The notes: generated by a model from the sequence alone, not told the origin. DNA of 15,761 nucleotides from Desulfobacterales bacterium (GCA_030689795.1 JAUYEO010000232.1:1-15761), one strand, 5' to 3'; shown: positions 7,711 to 14,871, counted from the first letter of the stretch. Numbers and translations are program-made.

Positions 7711-8289
7711 TCAACGGTAAATCTGTTCAGCCAGCTCCCGGCGCAGAAGCTTGGACTGCGATTCAATAACGGCGATTATATCGGCCGCTCCTTCAGTTGC
7801 TTCCAGATGAGGTTTGAGTGCCGAGTAGAACTCTTTCTCCACTGTGCTCAAACGGTCGATGGTCAGCAGATAGCCGGCCCGGTTGCCGTAAGCCGCACGG
7901 ACCAGCGATTCGAAGTTGTCGCCTTCTGCAGTCAGCAGGTCCAGGTAGTAGTCAACGAGGGCTTTAACCCAGGACACGTAAGGTTTTTGAAGCGGATCCG
8001 GAAGGCCGGAGTTCCTGGCCATCTCATCCATGTCTGGCCTGACCTCCCCTGCCAAGGTTTCGGCAGCGACATTCATCGCGAGCCTGCGGGTAATCATAAA
8101 TTCTTCGTTGAACTTCATGCGATCTTTCTTGAACCTCTGCATGCGCCAGATGAAATATAGAAAGAGAATCGGGATGAACACCATCCAGAAGCTGACCCTG
8201 GGCTTCTCGAACACTGCTGCCCCAATCGCATTGGCGAAAGACAGTTCATTCTGAAGGATGATTTCCTTCTTTTGAACCGGTTCCTTCAT
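7711..8289 (-). CDS. Membrane protein, C-terminal part of a split transporter-associated protein
   Basis: A 192-residue protein of unrecognised family. One membrane helix lies at about 33-49 (SFWMVFIPILFLYFIWRM). It is followed by a basic stretch and a long helical, probably cytoplasmic, domain rich in Leu, Ala and Glu. Its ATG (8289) has no clear ribosome site. The same frame stays open upstream of the ATG for 25 codons and reads DLQEELRQLQAEF and then PLPFFRPAAGTA, which looks coding. It joins the upstream 97-residue ORF by a single-base shift at its stop. I infer that the two are halves of one roughly 314-residue protein. It is the last gene of the YeiH locus and converges with the radical SAM gene. 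Confidence 0.7.
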   Translation of the reverse strand: MKEPVQKKEIILQNELSFANAIGAAVFEKPRVSFWMVFIPILFLYFIWRMQRFKKDRMKFNEEFMITRRLAMNVAAETLAGEVRPDMDEMARNSGLPDPLQKPYVSWVKALVDYYLDLLTAEGDNFESLVRAAYGNRAGYLLTIDRLSTVEKEFYSALKPHLEATEGAADIIAVIESQSKLLRRELAEQIYR

Positions 8290-8362
8290 GGCCGTCCCGG
8301 CGGCAGGTCGGAAAAAGGGTAATGGGAACTCCGCCTGTAATTGACGTAACTCTTCTTGCAGA

Positions 8363-8656
8363 TCATGGTTTGCGGCCCGGCATGTAGTCGAGGCTGTCGC
8401 GGATGCGTTCCGAGCCTTCTGCCGGCTCCTCGAAGTCCGTGTAATAAATGGCGGTGGCCCTCAGGTTTCGATCATCGATCACATAAGCCATGCGGCTTGC
8501 GCCGGGGATCAACTGAGCCAGAGAGCCGATTCCAAAAATGAAGGATAGAATCAGGGCGATCCCGATGATCAGTTTCAAATATGGATTGAGCCCTGTCTGC
8601 GAGGCCTTGACCCCGCAGACAGGGAATGCTGCGTATGTATCTTTTTTAACGGTCAT
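8363..8656 (-). CDS. Small membrane protein, N-terminal part of a split transporter-associated protein
   Basis: A 97-residue ORF with one strong membrane segment at about 26-53 (YLKLIIGIALILSFIFGIGS). A short extramembrane part follows, ending RDSLDYMPGRKP. No family is recognised. It starts four bases after the YeiH ORF stops, so the two are co-transcribed. Its TGA directly follows a CCA proline codon. Skipping one base there continues into an open frame that merges with the next gene. It may therefore be the front half of one protein, split by a mutation or read through by +1 frameshifting. Confidence 0.65.
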   Translation of the reverse strand: MTVKKDTYAAFPVCGVKASQTGLNPYLKLIIGIALILSFIFGIGSLAQLIPGASRMAYVIDDRNLRATAIYYTDFEEPAEGSERIRDSLDYMPGRKP

Positions 8657-8660
8657 ATTT

Positions 8661-9749
8661 CTATATCCCGGCCGTGACTCCGGGGAAAACGATGTAAAAC
8701 ATGATGTAAGCCACTATCAGCGTCAGGATGAGCTGGAAGCTCTGGCCGAACACGTATAGGGTGATGGGCTTGCCGCCCTTGAAGTAGGGCCCGAACTCCT
8801 TGAAGTTGGTCTCAAGACCGATGGAGGTGAAAGCAAGCGCAAAGAACCACTCTCGGGCGATGCGGGTAAAGCCCCTCAACACTCCGTGATCGATCATCAC
8901 CGTGCTTAAGTCTTTACCCACGCCCTGGTCGATGATGGAGAAAACGATCGATGCGACTATGAATCCGACGACGAACTTGGGGAAGCGGTACCAGATTTCC
9001 CACCAGCTTACACTGGCGCCTTCCTTACAGTCCACCCTGGCGCACCAGTAGACTGCAACCCCGAAGGCCGTTACCCCGATCAGAACATTCTGGATCATCT
9101 TGATGGTGGCCGCAACATAAAGGGCCTTCTCACCATAGAACGCGCCGGCTGCAGCCACTGCGCCCGTTGAGTCGATGGTGGCGCCCATCCAGGCGCCGGC
9201 AAGGATCTCCGGCATACCGACCAGTTTGGCGAATGCGGGCTGGGCCACCATGCAGATCGCCGTAAATACCATGGAAAGACCGATGGCGAGCGTCAATTCC
9301 TCCTTCTTGGCCCTGCAGGCAGCGGCCGTGGCAATGGCCGCCGAAACGCCGCAGACCGACATGTCAGCCGAAATGGTGATGTTCAGCGTCTTGGAAGGCA
9401 TCTTTATGATTCTCTGTCCGACCCAGTAGGTCAGAATCAGGGTGATCGGTGTGCAGGTCCAGGCAAGGAAAATGCCCGGTTTGCCGATGGCGAGAATCTT
9501 GTTGAAAAGGATTTCCGCGCCGAGCAGAACCAGACCGGTCTTGATGAAGAACTCTGTGGCGACCGCGGGCTGCACCCACTTGGGTGTACCGATGGTGTTG
9601 CTTATGAGCAGGCCGAAAACGATGGCCCACAGAGGGAAGCCGAATCCCCAGTGTTTCATCAGGGCCTGTGTTTCGGCCATGTAGGCGAGTACGGCGAGAA
9701 AGAAGACGACGAAAAATCCCACGAAAAACTTTCCGAACGACTGGCCCAT
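8661..9749 (-). CDS. YeiH-family putative sulfate exporter (PF03601), membrane core
   Basis: This is a multi-helix inner-membrane protein of the YeiH/UPF0324 (Cons_hypoth698) family, often annotated as a putative sulfate exporter; the transported substrate is not firmly established. Recognisable segments include GLLISNTIG, KTGLVLLGAEILF, SADMSVCGVSAAIATAAA, AGAWMGATIDSTGAVAAAGAF and AFTSIGLETNFKEFGPYF. The 362 residues begin at ATG 9749, but the frame is open upstream to 9920. That extra part encodes IPYLIGLCIILGAFFGIGKAI, an apparent first membrane helix that the ATG start would lose. It then meets a TAA at 9923-9921, which is also the stop of the upstream ORF in the same frame. The intact gene was probably 8661-10421 (about 586 codons). 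Base composition is clearly GC-richer than in the mla genes. Confidence 0.85.
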   Translation of the reverse strand: MGQSFGKFFVGFFVVFFLAVLAYMAETQALMKHWGFGFPLWAIVFGLLISNTIGTPKWVQPAVATEFFIKTGLVLLGAEILFNKILAIGKPGIFLAWTCTPITLILTYWVGQRIIKMPSKTLNITISADMSVCGVSAAIATAAACRAKKEELTLAIGLSMVFTAICMVAQPAFAKLVGMPEILAGAWMGATIDSTGAVAAAGAFYGEKALYVAATIKMIQNVLIGVTAFGVAVYWCARVDCKEGASVSWWEIWYRFPKFVVGFIVASIVFSIIDQGVGKDLSTVMIDHGVLRGFTRIAREWFFALAFTSIGLETNFKEFGPYFKGGKPITLYVFGQSFQLILTLIVAYIMFYIVFPGVTAGI

Positions 9750-9920
9750 GATGGCCTTCCCGATCCCGAAAAAGGCGCCAAGGATAATGCACAGCCCTAT
9801 GAGATAGGGAATACGGTTGTAAGGTTTGACAGAAGCTTTGGCCTTGGCTTTTGAGGCCTTGCCTTTCGCATCCTGCCAGGCCTTGATTTCCTTGTCGGCC
9901 GTGTCGTTGAGCGCAGCATC

Positions 9921-10421
9921 TTAGAACAGGCTCACGGCGGCAGCCGACTGGGCAATAACGGCCCTCGCGAGTGACTCTTCCTCCGATCCCTTAGCTTTGT
10001 CGTACGATTCCTTTGCGGAGGCACTCATGGCGTCGGCGGTCTCCCTGCTCCTGTACAGAGCATCCACAGGATTGGTTTTCCAGTCGCCGGGGGCGGCCAG
10101 GAAACCGGCGATGGTCTTGGCAAAGTCCTGGTCGGTCGCCCGGATTGCGCGCTTGGATGAGGATGCGTTGTGCCACTCGATCGTTTTAAATGGCGCCCTG
10201 GCAACCTCTTCCTTCAGGACTGCTTTGTACTTCGCCAGGTTCTCATTCATTTTCTCGGGGGGGTTGGGCAGGAAAATGAGAAGACCCACGATGAGCAGAA
10301 AAAAACCCATCCATATGGCCATCCAGTCTTCCTTGGTGTAGAGATCCCTGAGAGAGGTCTTGCCGCTGTCAATTACGACATAATCAGGATCCTTTTGTGA
10401 TTTAACTGTGTCTGCATTCAT
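9921..10421 (-). CDS. N-terminal extension of the YeiH-family transporter, ending at an in-frame TAA
   Basis: A 166-residue ORF with a membrane helix at about 32-51 (DWMAIWMGFFLLIVGLLIFL). An Ala/Lys/Glu-rich helical region follows and ends AQSAAAVSLF. After its TAA the same frame continues without another stop as DAALNDTADKEIKAWQDAKG into the transporter core. I infer that this is the front third of one long YeiH-type protein and not an independent gene. The start is well supported, with AGGAGG (minus strand, 10432-10427) five bases before the ATG. A single base change in the TAA would restore the full-length reading frame. Confidence 0.75.
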   Translation of the reverse strand: MNADTVKSQKDPDYVVIDSGKTSLRDLYTKEDWMAIWMGFFLLIVGLLIFLPNPPEKMNENLAKYKAVLKEEVARAPFKTIEWHNASSSKRAIRATDQDFAKTIAGFLAAPGDWKTNPVDALYRSRETADAMSASAKESYDKAKGSEEESLARAVIAQSAAAVSLF

Positions 10422-10808
10422 ACTTTCCTCCTGTTGTTATAGGCGTTAAGATTGAACGGTTACGCAGCTCATGTTTACGGAATATCGGGAGATTTGTTCA
10501 GCTGTAGATTTTATTGTTTGTAATCATCCGCCTGTTTTCCCGATTATGCAATAAAAATTTTCAAATCATTATAGCCTACTTCTCAATCAAAAACAGCATA
10601 TCTGATTAATTCATAATATCAATCATATAGAAAGATGGCCGTTTTATGGGCGGACTTTATTTTTATGTTTCAGGTTATTGGTTTCTGAGTCTGAAGATGA
10701 ATTGCGGTGTGCACTGAAGGGAAAAATTTAATTATATGATTAATCTCCTGGACTTTAACAAAGGTACCGGGTCCCGGTTAAAAGAATGAAACCGGACAAA
10801 GAGGTGTG
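10422..10808. promoter_or_regulatory. 387-bp gap between cysK and the transporter locus, with a candidate promoter
   Basis: No ORF is credible here. On the minus strand a perfect TATAAT lies at 10573-10568, but the hexamer 17 bp upstream (CTGTTT) is a poor -35. If used, it would give a leader of about 140 nt before 10421. Near cysK there is a perfect palindrome, ACCGGG-T-CCCGGT (10766-10778). Its one-base centre and lack of a T-run make it a poor terminator. Nothing else was recognised. Confidence 0.35.
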
Positions 10809-11741
10809 TTATGCAAAAGTATCTTTGAAAAGGTCGGTGCTGATATATCGTTCGCCGGTGCTTGCCAGTATCACAACAATGCGCTTTTCTTTTGCATCAT
10901 CTCTTTTTGCATAATCAAGCGCAGCCCAGACGGCAGCGCCTGAAGATATCCCGCAAAGCATTCCTTCTTTTTTTGCAAGGCTTCTTGCTGCTTCAAATGC
11001 ATTGTCGTTTGAAACCGTGATGATTTCATCGATAACCGACCTGTCAAGAACACCGGGTATAAAACCGGCGCCGATGCCCTGAATTTTATGCGGCCCGGGC
11101 TTTCCACCCGACAATACCGGCGAATCGGCAGGTTCGACCGCTATGGCCTTGAAAGACGGGTTCTTCGCCTTGATCGCCTGAGCAACACCGGTTATCGTGC
11201 CCCCAGTGCCTACTCCGGCCACAAGCACATCGACTTTCCCTTCGGTGTCGTTCCATATCTCAAGAGCCGTTGTTTCACGGTGTATTTTGGGATTTGCCGG
11301 ATTATTGAACTGATCCGGCATAAAGGCTCTTTTATTGGATATAAGTATCTCTTTTGCTTTTTCAATCGCACCGCGCATTCCGGCTGCGCCGGGAGTCAGG
11401 ATAAGCTCCGCGCCAAAGTGCTTTAAAAGTTTTCTTCTCTCGATGCTCATGGTTTCCGGCATGGTAAGGCAGATCCGGTACCCTTTTTCAGCGCAGATAA
11501 AGGCAAGCGCAATTCCTGTGTTTCCGCTTGTCGGCTCAACAATAAGTGTGTTTGAATCAATCCGGCCTTCTGCTTCGGCAGCTTCAATCATTGCAGCGGC
11601 AATACGGTCTTTAACACTACCAAGAGGATTGAAAAACTCAAGCTTCGCATAAATCTCCGCATCAAGTCCTTCACTCATTTTATTTATCCGCACCAGAGGA
11701 GTTGAACCGATGGTCTTGCTTATAAATGGAAATATTTTCAT
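10809..11741 (-). CDS. cysK: Cysteine synthase (O-acetylserine sulfhydrylase)
   Basis: This PLP enzyme makes cysteine from O-acetylserine and sulfide in the cytoplasm. It has 310 residues, normal for CysK. The PLP lysine is Lys44 in GSVKDRIA. The substrate loop PTSGNTG is at 70-76, the phosphate-binding glycine loop GVGTGGTITG lies near 176-185, and CGISSGAA is in the C-terminal half. AGGAG lies eight or nine bases before the ATG. It follows cysE by 18 bases on the same strand, so substrate supply and use are linked. CysK and CysM are hard to separate by eye, but the cysE neighbour favours CysK. Confidence 0.93.
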   Translation of the reverse strand: MKIFPFISKTIGSTPLVRINKMSEGLDAEIYAKLEFFNPLGSVKDRIAAAMIEAAEAEGRIDSNTLIVEPTSGNTGIALAFICAEKGYRICLTMPETMSIERRKLLKHFGAELILTPGAAGMRGAIEKAKEILISNKRAFMPDQFNNPANPKIHRETTALEIWNDTEGKVDVLVAGVGTGGTITGVAQAIKAKNPSFKAIAVEPADSPVLSGGKPGPHKIQGIGAGFIPGVLDRSVIDEIITVSNDNAFEAARSLAKKEGMLCGISSGAAVWAALDYAKRDDAKEKRIVVILASTGERYISTDLFKDTFA

Positions 11742-11759
11742 CTTATCGTTCTCCTGTAG

Positions 11760-12731
11760 TCATATTTTGAGTCCGCGGCTTTTTTTATATGTCAACCGCG
11801 GTGTTTCAGTGATAACAGTTGTATCAGGCGGAACGGATTCCGTTATCCAGACATTTCCTCCGACAACGGATCGTGCGCCTATCACTGTATCCCCTCCAAG
11901 AATGGTAGCGCCGGAATAAATAATTACGTCGTCTTCTATTGTCGGATGTCTTTTCTTGCCTCTTAAAAGCTCGCCCGCATCTTTAGGAAGTGAAAGAGCG
12001 CCCAGAGTAACTCCTTGGTAGATCCGGACATTTTTACCGATGACCGATGTTTCACCTATGACTACGCCCGTGCCGTGGTCTATAACAAAGCTCTCTCCGA
12101 TTTCAGCTCCCGGATGAATATCTATTCCTGTCAGGTTATGGGCGTATTCCGTCATTATCCTGGGAAGAAGGGGGACGCCGTTTTTGAAAAGATTGTTGGC
12201 CAGCCTGTAAACCATTATCGCGAACAGGCCGGGATAGCTGAAGATAATCTCGTCGAAACTTTTTGCAGCAGGGTCTCCCTCGTAAGCGGCCTTGACATCG
12301 GTTGCAAGCACTTTGCGGACAGCCGGAATAGCCTCCAGAAATTCAAGAGCAATTTTATTCCCGCGTTCCGCACAATCGCTGCATTCCTGGCTGTATCTGA
12401 AACAATCATGCCTGATGCAGTTTGAAATCTGCTCTGAAACCATGTCATACAGCACAGACACGGCCTGTCCTATGCTGTATCGTAAATTGACAGGATCAAT
12501 CCTTTCTTTTGAGAAAAAACCGGGGAAAAGGATCTCTCTCGATTTGTTTATTATTGCGACAACCGAATCCTTTGAAGGGATAGGGTCATAATCGATATGG
12601 GTATAACATTCCTTATCGTCGCAGCCCCTGATAATTTTTTCAGCTATTTCAGGAAGCAGGTCTCTTATCCTTGTGAATGCTTCGGCATCTGACTTGCATG
12701 TTGTTTTTAATTTTAAAGGGTTCTCGTCCAT
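11760..12731 (-). CDS. cysE: Serine O-acetyltransferase (EpsC-type CysE)
   Basis: It acetylates serine with acetyl-CoA to give O-acetylserine, the CysK substrate. The C-terminal half is a left-handed beta-helix of hexapeptide repeats, with DIHPGAEIG (Asp194), the catalytic-type His209 in DHGTG, and RHPTI (His252). The N-terminal half is a helical domain containing four cysteines at 105, 110, 117 and 120 in the context NCIRHDCFRYSQECSDC, which could bind a metal. I chose ATG 12731, giving 323 residues, because AGGAG (12742-12738) lies six bases upstream. A longer reading from TTG 12773 adds only 14 residues and lacks such a site. A promoter-like sequence lies upstream, so it may be expressed both alone and with the sulfite reductase. 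Confidence 0.92.
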   Translation of the reverse strand: MDENPLKLKTTCKSDAEAFTRIRDLLPEIAEKIIRGCDDKECYTHIDYDPIPSKDSVVAIINKSREILFPGFFSKERIDPVNLRYSIGQAVSVLYDMVSEQISNCIRHDCFRYSQECSDCAERGNKIALEFLEAIPAVRKVLATDVKAAYEGDPAAKSFDEIIFSYPGLFAIMVYRLANNLFKNGVPLLPRIMTEYAHNLTGIDIHPGAEIGESFVIDHGTGVVIGETSVIGKNVRIYQGVTLGALSLPKDAGELLRGKKRHPTIEDDVIIYSGATILGGDTVIGARSVVGGNVWITESVPPDTTVITETPRLTYKKSRGLKI

Positions 12732-12799
12732 TTGTTTCTCCTGATAGTTAAGAATATCCTGCCTTGCCGTCAAAAAAACTGGAATTTATGATATTAATA

Positions 12800-12826
12800 T
12801 CTATATTAAAAAACAACTCTTGTCAA
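12800..12826 (-). promoter_or_regulatory. Possible promoter for cysE-cysK
   Basis: On the minus strand a perfect TTGACA (12826-12821) is followed after 15 bp by TATAGA (12805-12800). A 17-bp spacing gives the weaker TAGATA. It lies in the 104-bp gap between the sulfite reductase stop and the cysE start. The short spacing lowers confidence. Confidence 0.45.
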
Positions 12827-12835
12827 AACGGCATA

Positions 12836-13648
12836 TTAAAGCAGGGCGTTTTTACAAAAACGCGCTTCAAACTCGTTGAAATCAGCTTCATCAAATATCT
12901 CGGCAAAGCGCTTTCCTCCGGTACTCTTATTCTTATAAAGGTTTATACACGCTTTTACGATTTCAAATGCCGCATCATCGTTTAATATGCACCCCAGTTC
13001 ACGCGCAAGCCTGGGATGCCTTCCCAGTTTTCCTCCAAGTAAAATTCTGAATCCATTCTTACCGGAAACGATTGTTTCGGTTGGGCATGCTTTAATGCAC
13101 TTGCCGCATTTAAGGCAAAGGTCAAAATTTATAACCGGCACTTCTTTTTCCTTATCGATTGAAACAGCGCCTTCAGTGCATGAACCGACGCACGCTTCGC
13201 AAAGTGAGCATTTTTCATCCGTTATTGCCGGTAAAACAGCTCCGATTATTCCAATATCCTTTATCTGTGGCTGGGAACATGCATTCGGGCAATCTGAAAA
13301 TGTTATTCTGAATTCATGATGAAACTTAAGATCGCCTTTGACGTTTTTTTCCAAAAAACCGAGCAGATCTTCTTCCTTCAAAAGCATTTCGATTCTTTTT
13401 AATAAATCGTCTCCGCCATATGCCCGGTTCGGACAACCGCCCGGACCGAAGCATGTGTCAAGCTGATATCCCTTTATTTCAGAAGCCATTCCGGAGAGAT
13501 ACCTCTGCTGAGTTGCTTTTACTTCCGCAATAGTTACAATGCTTTTACCAGCCTCCGATGCCTCTTTTTCAACGCGCTCCCGAACCCTCTTTCTCACAAA
13601 AAAAGGAACCTTTTTTACAGCCTCTTCAGCTTCCTCAGTCCATTTCAT
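12836..13648 (-). CDS. Siroheme sulfite/nitrite reductase with ferredoxin domain, assimilatory type
   Basis: A 270-residue reductase that most likely reduces sulfite to sulfide with six electrons, given the cysE and cysK neighbours. Residues 1 to about 50 look like a PCP_red helical domain (VPFFVRKRVRERVE). The siroheme-[4Fe-4S] signature C-x5-C ... C-x3-C is complete: Cys66 and Cys72 in CFGPGGC, then Cys120 and Cys124 in DCPNACSQP. An inserted ferredoxin carries two [4Fe-4S] motifs, at Cys147/150/153/157 and Cys178/181/184/188. The protein is smaller than DsrA or DsrB, so it is not the dissimilatory enzyme. GGAGG lies four bases before the ATG. Nitrite as a substrate cannot be excluded from sequence alone. 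Confidence 0.88.
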   Translation of the reverse strand: MKWTEEAEEAVKKVPFFVRKRVRERVEKEASEAGKSIVTIAEVKATQQRYLSGMASEIKGYQLDTCFGPGGCPNRAYGGDDLLKRIEMLLKEEDLLGFLEKNVKGDLKFHHEFRITFSDCPNACSQPQIKDIGIIGAVLPAITDEKCSLCEACVGSCTEGAVSIDKEKEVPVINFDLCLKCGKCIKACPTETIVSGKNGFRILLGGKLGRHPRLARELGCILNDDAAFEIVKACINLYKNKSTGGKRFAEIFDEADFNEFEARFCKNALL

Positions 13649-13698
13649 ATATCCTCCAGCTTTAAAAAGCCCGCCCTCAATATACTTCTATCAACAAT

Positions 13699-13851
13699 GA
13701 TGTACTCGTAAAAAGTCGGAATTCAGACGGCAAAGTAAAAAGCTCATTATGCAAGACGCACGAATATTGAGGAATGAAGCGTACTTTTTGGTACGCTGCA
13801 ATGACGAAAGATGAAGTGCAACACAGCAGAATGACTTTTTAAGAAGCCGTC
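13699..13851. repeat. MITE-like palindromic element, copy B
   Basis: Imperfect 19-base terminal inverted repeats (13699-13717 and 13833-13851; core TAAAAAGTC) bound 153 bp without an ORF. The ends match those of the element at 2272-2402. Inside is a perfect hairpin, AGCGTAC (13778-13784) and GTACGCT (13791-13797), with a six-base loop. The interiors of the two copies differ. It sits about 50 bp upstream of the sulfite reductase start. Confidence 0.6.
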
Positions 13852-13989
13852 GACAATCTATATGATATTATAATACTGCAATCAAGATATACAGTGTTTT
13901 GCCTTTCAATTCCCGGCTTCCGCGTTTGCCGCATGCATTATGCTTGATATTTCCTCCAGAATCATTTACATAATAACCAAATGATATTT

Positions 13990-14017
13990 TTGAATATATC
14001 TAGTATGTAATTATTAT
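13990..14017 (+). promoter_or_regulatory. Promoter of the hicBA pair, with overlapping inverted repeat
   Basis: TTGAAT (13990-13995) and TATTAT (14012-14017) are separated by 16 bp. A short inverted repeat, AGTAT (14002-14006) and ATACT (14016-14020), covers the -10 box, a place where an autoregulator could bind. The start site would be near 14024, just before hicB. The gap 13852-13989 holds nothing else I could recognise. Confidence 0.5.
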
Positions 14018-14053
14018 ACTTGATAATGGTTCGCTTATATGGAGGGTTTAAGA

Positions 14054-14263
14054 GTGATTCGAGAATTCAATGTTGTTATAGAGAAGGATGAGGATGGATA
14101 TTTTGTGGCATCTGTCCCGGCTCTTCGCGGATGTCACACTCAGGCAAAATCATTAGATGTTTTAATAAAAAGAATCCGTGAAGCTATTGAACTTTGCCTT
14201 GAAGTGGAAGATCCTGTATCAAATGAATTTGTTGGAGTCCAGCGGGTCGCCGTTTCCATATGA
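14054..14263 (+). CDS. hicB: HicB-family antitoxin
   Basis: A 69-residue HicB (UPF0150) antitoxin expected to bind and block HicA. It has the family core REFNVVIEKDEDGYFVASVP followed by GCHTQAKSL and a helix with AIELCLEVE. I place the start at GTG 14054, because GGAGG (14041-14045) lies eight bases before it. ATG 14039 would overlap that site and adds five residues that do not fit the family. There is no C-terminal ribbon-helix-helix or HTH domain, so direct DNA binding by this protein is doubtful. It precedes hicA and overlaps it at ATGA. Confidence 0.85.
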   Translation: MIREFNVVIEKDEDGYFVASVPALRGCHTQAKSLDVLIKRIREAIELCLEVEDPVSNEFVGVQRVAVSI

Positions 14264-14484
14264 GTACTTTCCCTTCCGTAACCGGCGTTCGGCTTATACG
14301 AGCCTTGATCAAAGTGGGGTTTGAAGTTGTCCGAACCAAAGGCAGTCATCATTTTCTTCAACACCCCGATGGCCGGTGTACAGTTGTTCCCGTTCATCGT
14401 GGCGAGAATATTGGGCGAGGTCTTCTCGCTCAGATTCTGCGGGATTGTGAAATGGCACGCGAAGATCTTAAAAAATTACTATGA
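14260..14484 (+). CDS. hicA: HicA-family mRNA interferase toxin
   Basis: A 74-residue HicA toxin with a double-stranded-RNA-binding-like fold that cleaves mRNA. It has VTGVRLIRALIKVGFEVVR, the catalytic motif KGSHHF (His30 likely catalytic), and the VVPVHRGENIGRGLL segment. Its length is normal and it looks intact. The ATG overlaps the hicB stop (ATGA), giving translational coupling with antitoxin first, the reverse of the textbook hicA-hicB order. Its 3' end abuts the broken recombinase gene. Confidence 0.88.
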   Translation: MSTFPSVTGVRLIRALIKVGFEVVRTKGSHHFLQHPDGRCTVVPVHRGENIGRGLLAQILRDCEMAREDLKKLL

Positions 14485-14519
14485 GCGAATCAGGCACCGG
14501 AGTGGCCGGCGAGAAGATG

Positions 14520-14806
14520 GCGGTTGCTGACGCAACGTTCCCCTCCACAGCCAGATGAGTTAGGAAGACTTCGATCTTGGATTCAGCCGGAAAGAGATCG
14601 TAGCGCGAACGCATGCGGTGGAATCGGATAAAACGCACTACCTAGTCCACATAAGAACGCTCGGTGTGAATCGAGTAGTGATGGAGTCGCAGGTACTGGC
14701 GGACTTCATCGAGAAGTTTCAGCCGGCTTAGTTCTTGACTTAGCGTCGAGTCAGGAATATTTATTCCTTTCAAAGCTGTCGCCCAGGTACGGCTGATAAC
14801 GGGCAT
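14520..14806 (-). pseudogene. Remnant of an integron-type tyrosine recombinase (N-terminal half)
   Basis: The minus strand reads from ATG 14806 as MPVISRTWATALKGI, then SRLKLLDEVRQYLRLHHYS and IHTERSYVD. A TAG stop (14644-14642) follows where the family usually has a tryptophan. Beyond it the frame continues as VVRFIRFHRMRSRYDL and KIEVFLTHLAVEGNVASAT. This is the SAM-like N-terminal core-binding domain of integron integrases. Similarity ends near 14520, before any catalytic Arg, His or Tyr, and hicA lies there instead. The gene is thus doubly broken, by a nonsense codon and a 3' truncation, and cannot make an active enzyme. A general XerC/D-like recombinase is the alternative. Confidence 0.75.
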
Positions 14807-14809
14807 CGA

Positions 14810-14860
14810 GCAAAAGTGCCTGAAAACCCTATCAATATCACATTATCAGGGCAAAAGTGC
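14810..14860. repeat. Direct repeats upstream of the recombinase remnant
   Basis: GCAAAAGTGC occurs at 14810-14819 and again at 14851-14860, 41 bp apart. A related GGCAAAAAGTC lies at 15017-15027. They sit just upstream of the recombinase start, where an integron attI site would be expected. No consensus core site was found, so an attI assignment is only a possibility. Confidence 0.35.
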
Positions 14861-14871
14861 AAGTTAATAAA

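Noticed and set aside
7690..8160. A 156-codon plus-strand ORF
   Set aside because: It is antisense to the membrane protein at 7711-8289, has no recognisable motif, and its composition mirrors the GC-rich coding strand opposite.
8286..8366. A 26-codon minus-strand ORF that overlaps both neighbours by ATGA
   Set aside because: The double ATGA overlap is striking, but the peptide is basic and low in structure, and a different frame across the same bases reads like real protein continuing into the next gene. A frameshifted single gene explains the region better.
10766..10778. Palindrome ACCGGG-T-CCCGGT as a cysK terminator
   Set aside because: A one-base centre cannot form a proper loop without losing pairs, and no U-tract follows in the cysK direction.
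12732..12773. TTG start extending cysE by 14 residues
   Set aside because: ATG 12731 has AGGAG six bases upstream, whereas the TTG has no such site and the extra residues do not look like family sequence.
14039..14053. ATG start for hicB
   Set aside because: The ATG overlaps the GGAGG that is well placed for GTG 14054, and the family sequence begins after the GTG.
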